Part shown: piece after piece, positions 42,625-51,978 of the stretch
Position numbering within the stretch: position 1 is the first letter of the stretch
How the letters are laid out: each line of letters starts with the position of its first letter
From: G965197675 sp965197675
GTDB lineage: Bacteria; Chloroflexota; Dehalococcoidia; Plut-88900
DNA: 64,000 nucleotides
Assembly: GCA_965197675.1 (NCBI GenBank)
Contig: OZ240221.1
Span: 1,426,001 to 1,490,000 of the forward strand
Direction of reading: 5' to 3'
The notes under the pieces: generated by a model
What the model was told of the DNA's origin: nothing
Databases searched by the model: none
Seen by the model: only the letters and a program-made list of their open reading frames with translations
Program-made: the position numbers and the translations under genes

Positions 42625-43581
42625 ATGACAACGAAAAGAGCCTTGCCAACGGAGCAAGAGGCGCTAGGGTACGCCAAGACCTGCTCAAACTGGGGGAGAT
42701 GGGGCAGTGACGACCAGTTGGGCACCTTAAATCTGATAACGGAGGAGAAGCGGAGGCAAGCGGCGTCGCTGGTGAAGGAGGGGGTATCGGTGTCATGTGC
42801 CTGGCCCATTACTTCGGATACGCCCGGAGAGCACTTCTCGAAGGTGCTCCACTATATGATAGAGGCAGGCGAAGCGTACGGCCCCGGGTCGGAAGGAGAA
42901 CTGGGGGAGCCCCAGTGGTCTTTGGATTTCATCGGGCTGGCCTATCACGGCAACAGCATCACTCACATGGATGCCCTCTGCCACGTGTTCTCCCAGGGGA
43001 AGATGTATAACGGCCTCCCATCATCTATGGTAAGCGCTGCCAATGGGGCTACGGCCGAGTCGATTGAGCTGGCCCACAAGACTATAGTCACCCGAGGAGT
43101 GCTCTTGGACATACCTCGGCTTCGAGGCGTCCAGTGGCTGGAGCCGGGAACTGCTATACTTCCCGAGGACCTGGAAGAGGCTGAGAAGGCGGAAGGTGTC
43201 AGGGTAGAGGCTGGTGACGTCCTCCTTGTTCGCACCGGTCATCTGGAGCGGCACTATAACGCTGGTCCGCTGGAGGACGTGGCAGCCTCGAACGCCGGTA
43301 CTCACGTCGCCTGCGTGCCTTGGTTCCGAGAGCGAGACATCGCAGTGCTGGGGTCAGACTGCGACAACGAGGTCAACCCCAGCGGTTACAAGAAGCTGAA
43401 CCCACCTATACACTGTATCGCCATACCTTACATGGGTCTGTGGCTGCTGGACAACGCCAACCTGGGTGACCTGGCCGAGGCCTGCGCTCAGCACAACCGA
43501 TGGGAGTTCATGTTGACCATCGCTCCGCTGAGAATCAAGTACGGCACAGGCTCCCCGGTGAATCCACTAGCCGTTTTCTAG
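42625..43581 (+). CDS. cyclase family protein (kynurenine formamidase-like)
   Basis: A 318-residue metal-dependent hydrolase. The family HGxxxTHxDxxxH motif appears as YHGNSITHMDALCHVF. EAGDVLLVRTGHLERHYNAG, WFRERDIAVLGSDCDNEV and the C-terminal helix are also typical. Relatives hydrolyse N-formylkynurenine, isatin or other cyclic amides. GGGGGAAAC precedes the ATG. It follows the M20 gene by 74 bp and may share its transcript. Confidence 0.88.
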   Translation: MTTKRALPTEQEALGYAKTCSNWGRWGSDDQLGTLNLITEEKRRQAASLVKEGVSVSCAWPITSDTPGEHFSKVLHYMIEAGEAYGPGSEGELGEPQWSLDFIGLAYHGNSITHMDALCHVFSQGKMYNGLPSSMVSAANGATAESIELAHKTIVTRGVLLDIPRLRGVQWLEPGTAILPEDLEEAEKAEGVRVEAGDVLLVRTGHLERHYNAGPLEDVAASNAGTHVACVPWFRERDIAVLGSDCDNEVNPSGYKKLNPPIHCIAIPYMGLWLLDNANLGDLAEACAQHNRWEFMLTIAPLRIKYGTGSPVNPLAVF

Positions 43582-44384
43582 CGGTGGAAACGTCTGCGCC
43601 TTGACATCGAAACTCGGCCAGATTCTACCACAGGCATCGGGATGTATATGAAGGAGAATAGTCGCTTGTACTGTCCGTTCCCCTGACTTAGAGATTCCAC
43701 CTTAGTCTTGGGAAGGTTAAAGTATCTACCTTCTGGTCCTCCGAATCTCAACTCGACATTCTCCAAAGAAGAAACCAAGCGCTCACTTTTCATAGCCCCT
43801 GCAACCGCCAGTGGAGAGCTGGAAGGCGGCTTTTTCAAATCTATCCAACACGGACCGAGAGCTTCATTGAAACTAGGCTTCTGCAGTTTCTCGATTCTTC
43901 TTTCCTGTCCAGGCTTCCACACAAGCATGGCGGAAGGTAAGGGAACCAAGTTAAGATACCGACGGGCTGCCGCCTCAAAAGACACGTCAAAATTTGAAGT
44001 CATTGTAGGAATGTATTTTGCAGACCAGTTGTTCTCGCTTATCAGCTCCAACACCCGCTCCCTCGGCATCAGAAGTGAAGCAGCCATCCGATCACACAGG
44101 TGTTCAACTCGTTTACCCTCAGGGTCTAGAGGATCAAAGCTCCTGCGATGAGTTGTGCGATTCCCAAGCAAGGGAATACTTAGCAAATGAGCAACCTCAT
44201 GTGCCAAGGAAAAGCGATGTCTTAACCTAGGGTTGTCGCGTTTCAAAAACACTGTAAACCTGGTGTCAGGACGAGGTATGGTTAGTGCCTCATCATAAAT
44301 ATCGCGTATCTCTAATCGATCGACTCCAAAGTTCTCGGCTAATCCGCGTATCATGGTCTTATGGAACGGGACTGAGTATTCCAT
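43578..44384 (-). CDS. ImmA/IrrE family metallo-endopeptidase
   Basis: A 268-residue protein. RHRFSLAHEVAHLLSIP contains the HExxH zinc motif of ImmA/IrrE-type peptidases, followed by DRMAASLLMPRERVLEL, a typical continuation. Such proteins often cut an XRE-type repressor in response to stress, but no XRE gene is next to it. The ATG at 44384 has AAAGGA directly abutting it. The same frame stays open upstream and reads WSQTERTLLTLAEAKG, which looks like more of the protein without a standard start codon. It ends 4 bp inside the cyclase gene. Confidence 0.8.
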   Translation of the reverse strand: MEYSVPFHKTMIRGLAENFGVDRLEIRDIYDEALTIPRPDTRFTVFLKRDNPRLRHRFSLAHEVAHLLSIPLLGNRTTHRRSFDPLDPEGKRVEHLCDRMAASLLMPRERVLELISENNWSAKYIPTMTSNFDVSFEAAARRYLNLVPLPSAMLVWKPGQERRIEKLQKPSFNEALGPCWIDLKKPPSSSPLAVAGAMKSERLVSSLENVELRFGGPEGRYFNLPKTKVESLSQGNGQYKRLFSFIYIPMPVVESGRVSMSRRRRFHR

Positions 44385-44517
44385 TCCTTTAGCCTCAGCT
44401 AGAGTAAGAAGGGTGCGTTCTGTCTGACTCCAAGTGATGGACGGCGGCGGACTCCTCAGGCAAAATGAGACTACTACTAACGTAGGAGATTAGGCATATG
44501 GTAAGACAGGCCTGGGA

Positions 44518-45222
44518 ATGGACAGCACCTCGGCAGAACAGGGCTCTCGTAACATCTCCACTCGGTGGACAGGCGACGTGAGTGAGAGAACTGTCGACCT
44601 GTTCACTAGAGAGCTTCAGGATATATACCTCTTCCTCAAGAGGAGCTATCGAGAGATTGTGGTCATGGGTCTGGCTACTCTCGCTCTCGCCCTCAATCAC
44701 TACCACTCCATCGAGAACCAGTGGGTGGATGCCCTGGTGTATTACGCTGCTCTGCCCATTCTGGCTATAGTCGTTCTCCTACGAAAAAATCCTCTGGACT
44801 TCGGGTTCAGGCTGGGCAACTACCGGCTGTGGCTCCTTCATGTGGGCGTATTCGCGGCAATCGGGCTTCCCGTGCTGTTCGCTGTGTCGCCGATTGCCTC
44901 ACTGGGGTCTTTCTACGAGCTGGATGACTTCAACTTCCTGGAATACTTCCTCGAGACAGCCGCTTATCTTTTTGCCTGGGAGTTCCTATATCGAGGGTTT
45001 CTGCTTTTCGGGCTGAGGGAGCGGCTTGGGGAGGCTAGCATTCTGGTGCAGATGATTCCGTTTGTGCTTCGTCATCTTCACAAGCCTGAGCTGGAGGCGC
45101 TGAGCACCATACCGATGGGTCTCTACTTCGGCTACGTGGCGTATCGAAGCAACTCTTACTGGCCGGCTTTCATCATCCACATGTTCATCAACGTATCCTT
45201 CCGAGCTATTGTGAACCTGTGA
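44518..45222 (+). CDS. CPBP family intramembrane metalloprotease
   Basis: A 234-residue membrane protein with about six hydrophobic segments. The CPBP/CAAX-type motif is read as AWEFLYRGFLLFGLRERLG (Glu...Arg), followed by FVLRHLHKPE and FIIHMFINVSF with further putative metal ligands. The first Glu of the usual EExxxR is replaced by Trp here. Members process prenylated or bacteriocin-related proteins, but most bacterial ones have no known substrate. It is divergent from the ImmA-like gene and convergent with comEC. Confidence 0.78.
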   Translation: MDSTSAEQGSRNISTRWTGDVSERTVDLFTRELQDIYLFLKRSYREIVVMGLATLALALNHYHSIENQWVDALVYYAALPILAIVVLLRKNPLDFGFRLGNYRLWLLHVGVFAAIGLPVLFAVSPIASLGSFYELDDFNFLEYFLETAAYLFAWEFLYRGFLLFGLRERLGEASILVQMIPFVLRHLHKPELEALSTIPMGLYFGYVAYRSNSYWPAFIIHMFINVSFRAIVNL

Positions 45223-45234
45223 GTAGTGGTGTGA

Positions 45235-47703
45235 CTAGTGGTCGGTCTTTAGCCAGAGGCGATGGCCGTCGGTCTCGAACTGGATGCTGCCCAGCTGAGA
45301 GGTCAAGAGGATCCGTTCCTGAGGCATTTTCTCGCTCAGAGTTTGAATGGTCTGTGGGTGAGGATGACCATAAATGTTATCTGCTCCGACAGAAATGACG
45401 GCAAAGGCGGGACTTACCGCCTGCAAGAACTGGGGAGTGATTGATGACTTGCTGCCGTGGTGAGCTACTTTGAGGATAGTGGTGGACAGGTCATGGTCGT
45501 TCCTTAGGAGATAGCCCTCGGCGAACCCCTCAATGTCGGCCGTAAGCAGGAAGTCTATCTCGCCGTAGGTCAGCTTCATCACCACAGAGTTGTTGTTGAC
45601 GTCGGAACCGGTGCCGCCCAGAGGCTCTGAAGGCGGGTGCAACACGGATATGGAGACCCCGTTGCCAAGGTCTATCTGCTGACCGGCTTGGGCATCCAAT
45701 ACGCTCCAACCCTCTCTCTCGACAAGGCTATGCCACCGTAGATAATTGCGCACGTTAAACTCGCTGGCGCAGTCCATACCACACTCGATAACCTGGCCAA
45801 CGTCATATCGCTGCGTCAACCACAGCAAGCCATCGAGATGGTCTCCATCGGGATGGGTAAGGACCACCAGGTCCAGGACCTTCTCCCAGAAGGGTAACCG
45901 TTGACCCATCTCCAGGGCTAGGACGCTGGGGTCGGGGCCTCCATCGACCAGTACCGTCTGCTGAGAGGGGGTTTGTATGAGAACAGAGTCACCCTGGCCC
46001 ACATCCAGAAAAGTGACGCGGAGGTGGTCCGGCGTCTGGGTCAGGGTGATGGACACCAATAGGATAGGAAGAACAATAGTAGTGCATACACCCAGCCTCC
46101 AAGCCAAGCCGGCTCTGGTCAAGTGATCAGAAGGTACTGACCTCCATGACAGGGGGAAGAAGGGGCCAACCCCGGATATGGGGACTCCGAATCTTCTGTG
46201 AAGAAGCACTAGAACCAGTACCATCACCCCGTAGTAAGCCCAAACCAGGGGAATCGCCGCATCTCCAGCATCCCAGAACAGGGAGGGAAACCAGGAGAAA
46301 AGCTCCACGACGCCCATCATGTAGGTGATCCAGGGCCATGCCAGCCAGGCTAGAGCCAGGGCAAGGGTGGAGGAGAAGAGGCCTGCCACAGCCACCAAAA
46401 TAGACGTGAGGAGTATGGGCGGCAGGGCGGGAAGGGCCCAGAGGGTAGCGGGGAGGCCAACCAGGGATATGCTATGGAAGTTGAAGAAGATCAAGGGCGC
46501 CGTCGCCAGAATGGCGCCCAGAGAAATGGCTGTGATATCGGAGATTACCAAAGCGGTGGCGTAAGACCACCTCTCTCGCCCCTCCAGCCTGGAGACGAGT
46601 CTTCGCCCCATGGCCTGAAACCAGGGGGCCAGGAATATGAGGCCGACCATGGCAAGGAAGCTCAACTGGAAGGATAGCTGCTCCAGGACATCGGGGTCGA
46701 CGGCAACCATTATGGCGGCGGCCGCAGAGATGGCTACCATAGCGCTTCTGGGACGCCCAAGGAAGAGGGAAATGAGATAAAGGCTGCCCATGATGGCCGC
46801 TCTGTAGACGGGTGGGGCCAGTCCGGTAAGCAGGGCGTAGCCCCATATAGCTACAAGGGGGATAAGTACGTAAAGATGCCTTCGCCGTCCAAGGAGGGCA
46901 ATGGAGAAGGTGGTCACCATCCCGATGACCACTCCAACGTGAAGCCCGGATATGGCTATAAGGTGGGTGGTGCCTGTTTTCTTCAGGTCTTCTCGAAGCT
47001 GTGAGAGCAGGGTGCTTCGCAGGCCCAAAAGCATGGCTTGAGATAGGGAGGCTTGAGGCTGGGAGAGCGCATGAGCAAGGTTGGAGGCCATATTAGCCCG
47101 GATGTCGTACATTGCTGAAAGGGGTGCAATACCTCCGCCATCATCGATGAACTCCACCTGGGGCAGCACGATCAGGGAGTGAATGCCCTGCCGCGCCAAA
47201 TGGTCTCGCCAATCGAAGTCTGCCAGGCGTGGCGGGTCCTGTAGAGTCCCGGTCAATCGAAGAGCATCACCGTAGCGGATATACGGAGGGTCTCGGAGCC
47301 TTACCATTTCGAGGGCTGGACGTGCCCTGACCAGTACAGAGCCCGATACCTTACGCGGCATCCCTTGAAAGATCATTTCGGCTGCATCGAAGCGAAACTG
47401 GGTCAAGGCCTCCCTGGGCTCGGGGTAGGTCGCGACTGTGCCGAGAACTTGCACCTCTCCCAAACCGTTGTAGTGGCTGAGGTCGCTTCGATCTGGCACG
47501 GGGCCGTCCAGGGCGCCGCGACTTACTCCCATGGAAAGAGCCGTAAGGGTGATCAACACCAGGACGGCGCCGTGTCGACGGAGTAAGAGGAGGAAGGGTA
47601 TCAGAAGGAATGCCAGGCCCAGAAAAGGAGGGCCGGGCAGGTCCACCCTGGAGCCAACGAGCACCCCAAAAACAAAGGCGATACTGAATAAGACTACTCG
47701 CAC
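45235..47703 (-). CDS. comEC: ComEC/Rec2 family DNA internalization channel
   Basis: An 822-residue membrane protein. An N-terminal region with hydrophobic segments and an OB-like part is followed by the Competence domain (KKTGTTHLIAISGLHVGVVI) with many transmembrane helices. A C-terminal metallo-beta-lactamase domain follows, with FLDVGQGDSVLIQTP and LTHPDGDHLDGLLWL. ComEC carries single-stranded DNA across the inner membrane in natural transformation. It lies just downstream of comEA, whose reading frame is disrupted. Confidence 0.93.
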   Translation of the reverse strand: MRVVLFSIAFVFGVLVGSRVDLPGPPFLGLAFLLIPFLLLLRRHGAVLVLITLTALSMGVSRGALDGPVPDRSDLSHYNGLGEVQVLGTVATYPEPREALTQFRFDAAEMIFQGMPRKVSGSVLVRARPALEMVRLRDPPYIRYGDALRLTGTLQDPPRLADFDWRDHLARQGIHSLIVLPQVEFIDDGGGIAPLSAMYDIRANMASNLAHALSQPQASLSQAMLLGLRSTLLSQLREDLKKTGTTHLIAISGLHVGVVIGMVTTFSIALLGRRRHLYVLIPLVAIWGYALLTGLAPPVYRAAIMGSLYLISLFLGRPRSAMVAISAAAAIMVAVDPDVLEQLSFQLSFLAMVGLIFLAPWFQAMGRRLVSRLEGRERWSYATALVISDITAISLGAILATAPLIFFNFHSISLVGLPATLWALPALPPILLTSILVAVAGLFSSTLALALAWLAWPWITYMMGVVELFSWFPSLFWDAGDAAIPLVWAYYGVMVLVLVLLHRRFGVPISGVGPFFPLSWRSVPSDHLTRAGLAWRLGVCTTIVLPILLVSITLTQTPDHLRVTFLDVGQGDSVLIQTPSQQTVLVDGGPDPSVLALEMGQRLPFWEKVLDLVVLTHPDGDHLDGLLWLTQRYDVGQVIECGMDCASEFNVRNYLRWHSLVEREGWSVLDAQAGQQIDLGNGVSISVLHPPSEPLGGTGSDVNNNSVVMKLTYGEIDFLLTADIEGFAEGYLLRNDHDLSTTILKVAHHGSKSSITPQFLQAVSPAFAVISVGADNIYGHPHPQTIQTLSEKMPQERILLTSQLGSIQFETDGHRLWLKTDH

Positions 47704-47730
47704 TGACCCCGCCTCTGATGGTAGCCGTAG

Positions 47731-48266
47731 CTAGTTCACAGTTATGTATTCTCGGATGGCCTCGAAGGTCTTCTCGCCGATGCCCCTGACCTTGACGATG
47801 TCCTCGATGCGTAGAAAGGGGCCGTGGGCTTCTCGATAGTCGATGATCTCCTGTGCTCGAGAGGGGCCGATAAGGCTCAATGACTGAAGAAGCTCTGAGC
47901 TGGCGGAGTTGATGTCTACTAGAGGATTCTCATCGGCCGTGGTGTCGATATCAGTAGCGGTCCCGCCCAGCGGCAAGACTTGAACGTGTTGTCCGTCTCT
48001 CAGCTCGGCTGCCAGATTGACGCTATCGACATCGGCGCCGCCGGTGAATCCCCCTGCGGCCTCCACGCGGCATCCACCACACGCTCGGCGGTGATGGGCA
48101 GTGTGTATACACCGGGATCCATAACCTCACCGGTTACGTACACCACAAGCTCGTTGGAGGGAGTTGCAGTGAGGACAGCTATCTCTATGCCGTTATCTCT
48201 GCAGGATGTCGACAGTAAAGCGCTACATGAAAGAGCCAGGAGCAATAGAGCAGATGGGAACCTCAC
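47731..48266 (-). pseudogene. comEA: comEA-like competence protein, frameshifted
   Basis: The first frame (from 48266) gives a lipoprotein-type signal (LLLLALSCSALLSTSC) and the start of an SLBB/soluble-ligand domain (VVYVTGEVMDPGVYTLP, AERVVDA), then goes out of frame at about 48067-48069. The second frame continues with EAAGGFTGGADVDSVNLAAE and a C-terminal helix-hairpin-helix DNA-binding region (INSASSELLQSLSLIGPSRA). One missing base after DA would restore a single protein. ComEA binds incoming DNA and hands it to ComEC. This is either a pseudogene or a sequence error. Confidence 0.82.
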
Positions 48267-48610
48267 TTCCGTACCCCCCGCAAAGTGAGAAGAGGAGATG
48301 GGCTAACTATATGCCCCCGAAAACAGGGCTGTCAAACTCGTCGTACCCTGTCAGAAGTGACGATGAAGCTGGGATTCACACCCCACACTGGGTGTGGGCG
48401 TGTATCTGCGACACTGTCTCAGAAGTCTGCACGGGGGGAATCCAGAGACCTGCCTGTAGCAGGTAGGCGGATAGATCGGGTAGATACCTTCCTACCGACT
48501 GCTCCTTTATCTACCCGGGTGGGGAATCTTGGTCAACAGGCTACCTTTTTTGATGCAAAGGCATTAAGATAATGGACGCACTATGACATTGGGGAAAGGA
48601 GGGCGAAGGA
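48267..48610. other. intergenic region between comEA and ilvE with two hairpins
   Basis: No gene seen. CCCACAC (48382-48388) pairs with GTGTGGG (48392-48398) across a 3-nt loop, and CGGGTAGAT (48477-48485) pairs with ATCTACCCG (48509-48517). Neither has a following T-run. AAGGAGGGCGAAGGA serves as the ilvE ribosome site. Confidence 0.55.
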
Positions 48611-49543
48611 ATGCCATCTTACGCCTACTTTAAAGGAGACTTTGTACCCTTATCCGAGGCCAAGGTGGGAATCATGACCCACGCCCTTAACTATGGCACG
48701 GCTGTCTTCGAGGGCATAAGAGGTAACTGGAACGAAGAAGAGGAGCAGATTTACCTGTTTCGCGCTCCCGAGCACTACGAGAGACTCCACAGAAGCTGCC
48801 GCATATTGAATCTCACACTGGACCATTCGATAGAAGAGCTGTTGGATGTCACGGTCAAGCTGGTGGAGATGTGCGGCCACAAAGAGGACATCTACGTCCG
48901 GCCCATGGTCTATCAAAGCTCAGAGGTGCTGGGAGTCAGGAGCCACGAGATAGAGAACGACTTTTTCATCTTCGTTGCACCCTTCGGCCCCTATTTCAGT
49001 GGTGATGATGGGATAAGGTGCTGTGTCTCCAGTTGGCGGAGGCCCATGGACTCGATGATTCCACCCAGAGCCAAGGTAACAGGGCTGTACGTGAACAGCG
49101 CCCTAGCCAAGACAGAGGCTATGAAGAATGGTTTCGAAGAGGGGATACTGCTTACTCAGAGCGGCCACGTCTCGGAAGGCAGCGGCGAAAACATCTTCCT
49201 AGTTGCCAATGGACAGCTTATAACGCCAGCCAGCAGCGACAGTGTGCTCATGGGAATAACCCGGGCTACCGTGATGGAGATCGCTGAGAAGGAGTTGGGC
49301 ATGGCAACCATCGAGAAGGCCGTAGACAGAAGTGAGCTGTACAGCGCCGACGAGGTGTTCATGACAGGTACGGCTGCTCATATCACGCCGGTCGTGGAAA
49401 TCGACCATCGTGCTATTGGAGACGGCAAGGTAGGCGCGGTCACGCGACAAGTGAGAGACCAGTACATGGACATCATCAAAGGTAGGAGCAAGAAGTACTC
49501 GTCGTGGTGTATCCCGTCCTATTCCAAGGTGGCAACCAGGTAG
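48611..49543 (+). CDS. ilvE: branched-chain amino acid aminotransferase
   Basis: A 310-residue fold-type IV PLP enzyme. It starts MPSYAYFKGDFVPLSEAKVG, with THALNYGTAVFEGIRGNW, RPMVYQSSEVLGV, and the PLP lysine in PPRAKVTGLYVNSALAK (Lys155). GSGENIFLV and FMTGTAAHITPVVEID follow. It transaminates Leu, Ile and Val. Because it is directly upstream of mtnA and mtnP, it might also aminate 2-keto-4-methylthiobutyrate to methionine, as reported for this class in other bacteria. Confidence 0.95.
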   Translation: MPSYAYFKGDFVPLSEAKVGIMTHALNYGTAVFEGIRGNWNEEEEQIYLFRAPEHYERLHRSCRILNLTLDHSIEELLDVTVKLVEMCGHKEDIYVRPMVYQSSEVLGVRSHEIENDFFIFVAPFGPYFSGDDGIRCCVSSWRRPMDSMIPPRAKVTGLYVNSALAKTEAMKNGFEEGILLTQSGHVSEGSGENIFLVANGQLITPASSDSVLMGITRATVMEIAEKELGMATIEKAVDRSELYSADEVFMTGTAAHITPVVEIDHRAIGDGKVGAVTRQVRDQYMDIIKGRSKKYSSWCIPSYSKVATR

Positions 49544-49568
49544 GAATGCTCGCAATCTCTTTCTATCT

Positions 49569-50627
49569 ATGAAAACCATCGAGTGGATTCATAACAGGAT
49601 CCGTGTGCTGGACCAGACCCGACTGCCACAGGAAGAGGTCTATCTATATCTGGATGACTACAGGGGTGTGGTCAAGGCCATAAAGGAGATGCGAATCCGA
49701 GGCGCACCGGCCTTGGGAGTAATAGCCGCTTACGGGGCAGTCCTGGGTGCACTCGAAATAGATGCCCGTGACAAAAGCGAGTTGTCTGCGAAGATGGAGC
49801 CAGTGTTCAATGAGATAGCCTCCTCCAGGCCCACTGCAGTCAACATAGTCTGGGCCTTGGACCGAATGAAGAGGGTGTTGGAGTCTGGACGTGACGTAGA
49901 AGCTATTAAACAGACTCTTCTGGAGGAGGCTCGGGAGATTCACAGGCAGGACGAAGAGGCCAATCGCAGCATGGGTAAACTGGGAGCCGAGTTGCTGCGA
50001 GACAAGGGAACGGTGATGACCCACTGCAACGCTGGCGCCCTAGCGACGGCGGGATACGGAACGGCGTTGGGAGTCATCCGAGCAGCGATAGAGATGGGAA
50101 CTCAATTACGGGTCTTTGCCACCGAGACTCGCCCGTTTCTACAGGGTGCCAGGTTGACGGCATGGGAGCTGACCAAAGAGGACATAGACACAACCCTGAT
50201 CACTGACTCGATGGCGGGCCATTTCCTCAAGAAGGGCGAAATCGATTGCGTCATCGTCGGTGCAGATAGGGTAGCCGCCAACGGCGACGTCGCCAACAAG
50301 ATAGGCACTTACTCCATAGCAGTGTTGGCCAGGGAAAACGACATACCCTTCTATGTTGCAGCTCCTGTAAGCACTATAGACCTCTCCATAGCCACTGGCG
50401 ACGACATTCCTATAGAAGAGCGCAAACAGGAGGAGGTAACGCACTTCAATAATGTTCGAGTGGCTGCAAGGGGAGTATCAGTGGTCAACCCCGCGTTTGA
50501 CGTGACACCTCATAGATATGTCTCGGCGATAGTAACCGATCGAGGAATCGCATGGGAGCCATATGCCGAGAATCTACAGTTGCTGGTTGAAAGAGTGGGA
50601 GCGAAGGAGGCTGTTAGTCAGAGGTGA
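49569..50627 (+). CDS. mtnA: methylthioribose-1-phosphate isomerase
   Basis: A 352-residue enzyme that converts 5-methylthioribose 1-phosphate to methylthioribulose 1-phosphate in the methionine salvage pathway. Family features are RIRGAPALGVIAAYG, MTHCNAGALATAGYGTALGV, FATETRPFLQGARLTAWEL and VGADRVAANGDVANKIGTYS, which contains the catalytic Asp. The start has no clear Shine-Dalgarno. mtnP follows after 3 bp. Confidence 0.96.
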   Translation: MKTIEWIHNRIRVLDQTRLPQEEVYLYLDDYRGVVKAIKEMRIRGAPALGVIAAYGAVLGALEIDARDKSELSAKMEPVFNEIASSRPTAVNIVWALDRMKRVLESGRDVEAIKQTLLEEAREIHRQDEEANRSMGKLGAELLRDKGTVMTHCNAGALATAGYGTALGVIRAAIEMGTQLRVFATETRPFLQGARLTAWELTKEDIDTTLITDSMAGHFLKKGEIDCVIVGADRVAANGDVANKIGTYSIAVLARENDIPFYVAAPVSTIDLSIATGDDIPIEERKQEEVTHFNNVRVAARGVSVVNPAFDVTPHRYVSAIVTDRGIAWEPYAENLQLLVERVGAKEAVSQR

Positions 50628-50630
50628 GGA

Positions 50631-51497
50631 TTGCCTGAGGCAGAGATAGCCATAATCGGGGGGAGCGGCCTCTACCAGATGAAGGGACTGACCGATCTGG
50701 AGGAGATAGAGATGGATACGCCCTTCGGGAAGCCCAGCGAGGCTGTAGTCATCGGAACCCTGGAGGGAAATCGGGTAGCGTTCCTGCCGCGGCACGGGAA
50801 GGGTCACAGGATCAACCCTACGAATATACCTGCAAGAGCCAACATCTTCGCTCTGAAAACGCTGGGGGTACAGAGTGTGGTATCGGTAAGTGCCGTGGGC
50901 AGTCTCCAAGAGGAGATACGCCCCCTGGATATGGTGATACCGGACCAGATCATCGACCGCACCAAGGGCCGCGTCAACAGCTTCTTCGAGGATGGCGTCG
51001 TGATACATGCAGCATTCTCTGACCCTTTCTGCCCAATTCTTAGCGACGTACTTCATGACGCGGCAAGCTCAGTAGCGGAGAGGGCACATAAAGGAGGCAC
51101 CTACGTTGTGATGGAGGGGCCCCTTTTCTCCACTAGAGCAGAGAGCGAGCTTTACAGGTCGTGGGGGGCCAGGGTGATAGGTATGACGGCTCTCCCCGAG
51201 GCTAAGTTGGCCCGAGAGGCGGAGATGTGCTACTCTACGCTGGCCTGCGCCACCGACTACGATTGCTGGCACCAGACCCACGACTCGGTGAGTGCGGATC
51301 TGATAATCAACAATCTTTTGAAGAACGTGGAGGTATCACAGGAGATAATTCGTCGCTTGGTCGGGAGGATACCCAACCCCAGAGGCTGCGACTGCCGCAA
51401 TGCGTTGAAGAACGCCATTGTTACGTCTCGCAAGCATATTTCAGAGGACGTAAAGAGGCAACTGAAGCCCTTGATCGGCAAGTATTTGGCGGGATGA
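50631..51497 (+). CDS. mtnP: S-methyl-5'-thioadenosine phosphorylase
   Basis: A 288-residue phosphorylase that cleaves methylthioadenosine to adenine and methylthioribose 1-phosphate. It has IIGGSGLYQMKGLTDLEE, LPRHGKGHRINPTNIPARAN, GPLFSTRAESELYRSWGARV and the C-terminal CATDYDCWHQTHDSVS. The start is TTG at 50631, 3 bp after mtnA, so translation is probably coupled. The product feeds the MtnA step. Confidence 0.95.
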   Translation: MPEAEIAIIGGSGLYQMKGLTDLEEIEMDTPFGKPSEAVVIGTLEGNRVAFLPRHGKGHRINPTNIPARANIFALKTLGVQSVVSVSAVGSLQEEIRPLDMVIPDQIIDRTKGRVNSFFEDGVVIHAAFSDPFCPILSDVLHDAASSVAERAHKGGTYVVMEGPLFSTRAESELYRSWGARVIGMTALPEAKLAREAEMCYSTLACATDYDCWHQTHDSVSADLIINNLLKNVEVSQEIIRRLVGRIPNPRGCDCRNALKNAIVTSRKHISEDVKRQLKPLIGKYLAG

Positions 51498-51627
51498 GTG
51501 ACGAGAAGGACTTCAGAACTGGCTCCCAGGGAAACAAAGGGTTAAGATAGATGGCAAAGAATAGAGAGTTTCGTCCAGAGGTTTACCCTATATATCACAT
51601 TCGTATAGCAGATAGGAAGGAATCTAA

Positions 51628-51978
51628 GTGACGGCAGAATCGGAAATAAGACAGGAGCCCGGAGAGCCATTCAAGAGGATAACTCCGAAGGCGGCCAATC
51701 AGATGATCGATGAGGGCAATACCCAGGTCATAGATGTTCGGAATCCAGATGAGTTCGCTACCGGCCACATTCCTGGGGCGGAGCTCATACCCGTTGACGA
51801 CCTCTTCTCTCGAATTGACGAGCTGAATAAAGACAAGCGTCTGATATTCGTGTGCTCGGTAGGAGTGCGAAGTGCTCTGGCTTGTGAGATGGCAGCGGCC
51901 TTTGATCACGACGACCTCTATAACATCGAGGGTGGAACCGGCGCCTGGGTGGAAAGCGACTATCCCATCGAGATCTAG
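51628..51978 (+). CDS. rhodanese-domain protein
   Basis: A 116-residue single rhodanese domain from a GTG at 51628 with AGGAAGG upstream. VIDVRNPDEFATGHIPGAEL is the N-terminal signature, and the active-site loop is VCSVGVRSALACEMA with Cys at the loop start. It transfers sulfane sulfur or acts as a sulfur carrier. Its place among sulfur amino acid genes fits such a role but does not prove it. Confidence 0.9.
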   Translation: MTAESEIRQEPGEPFKRITPKAANQMIDEGNTQVIDVRNPDEFATGHIPGAELIPVDDLFSRIDELNKDKRLIFVCSVGVRSALACEMAAAFDHDDLYNIEGGTGAWVESDYPIEI

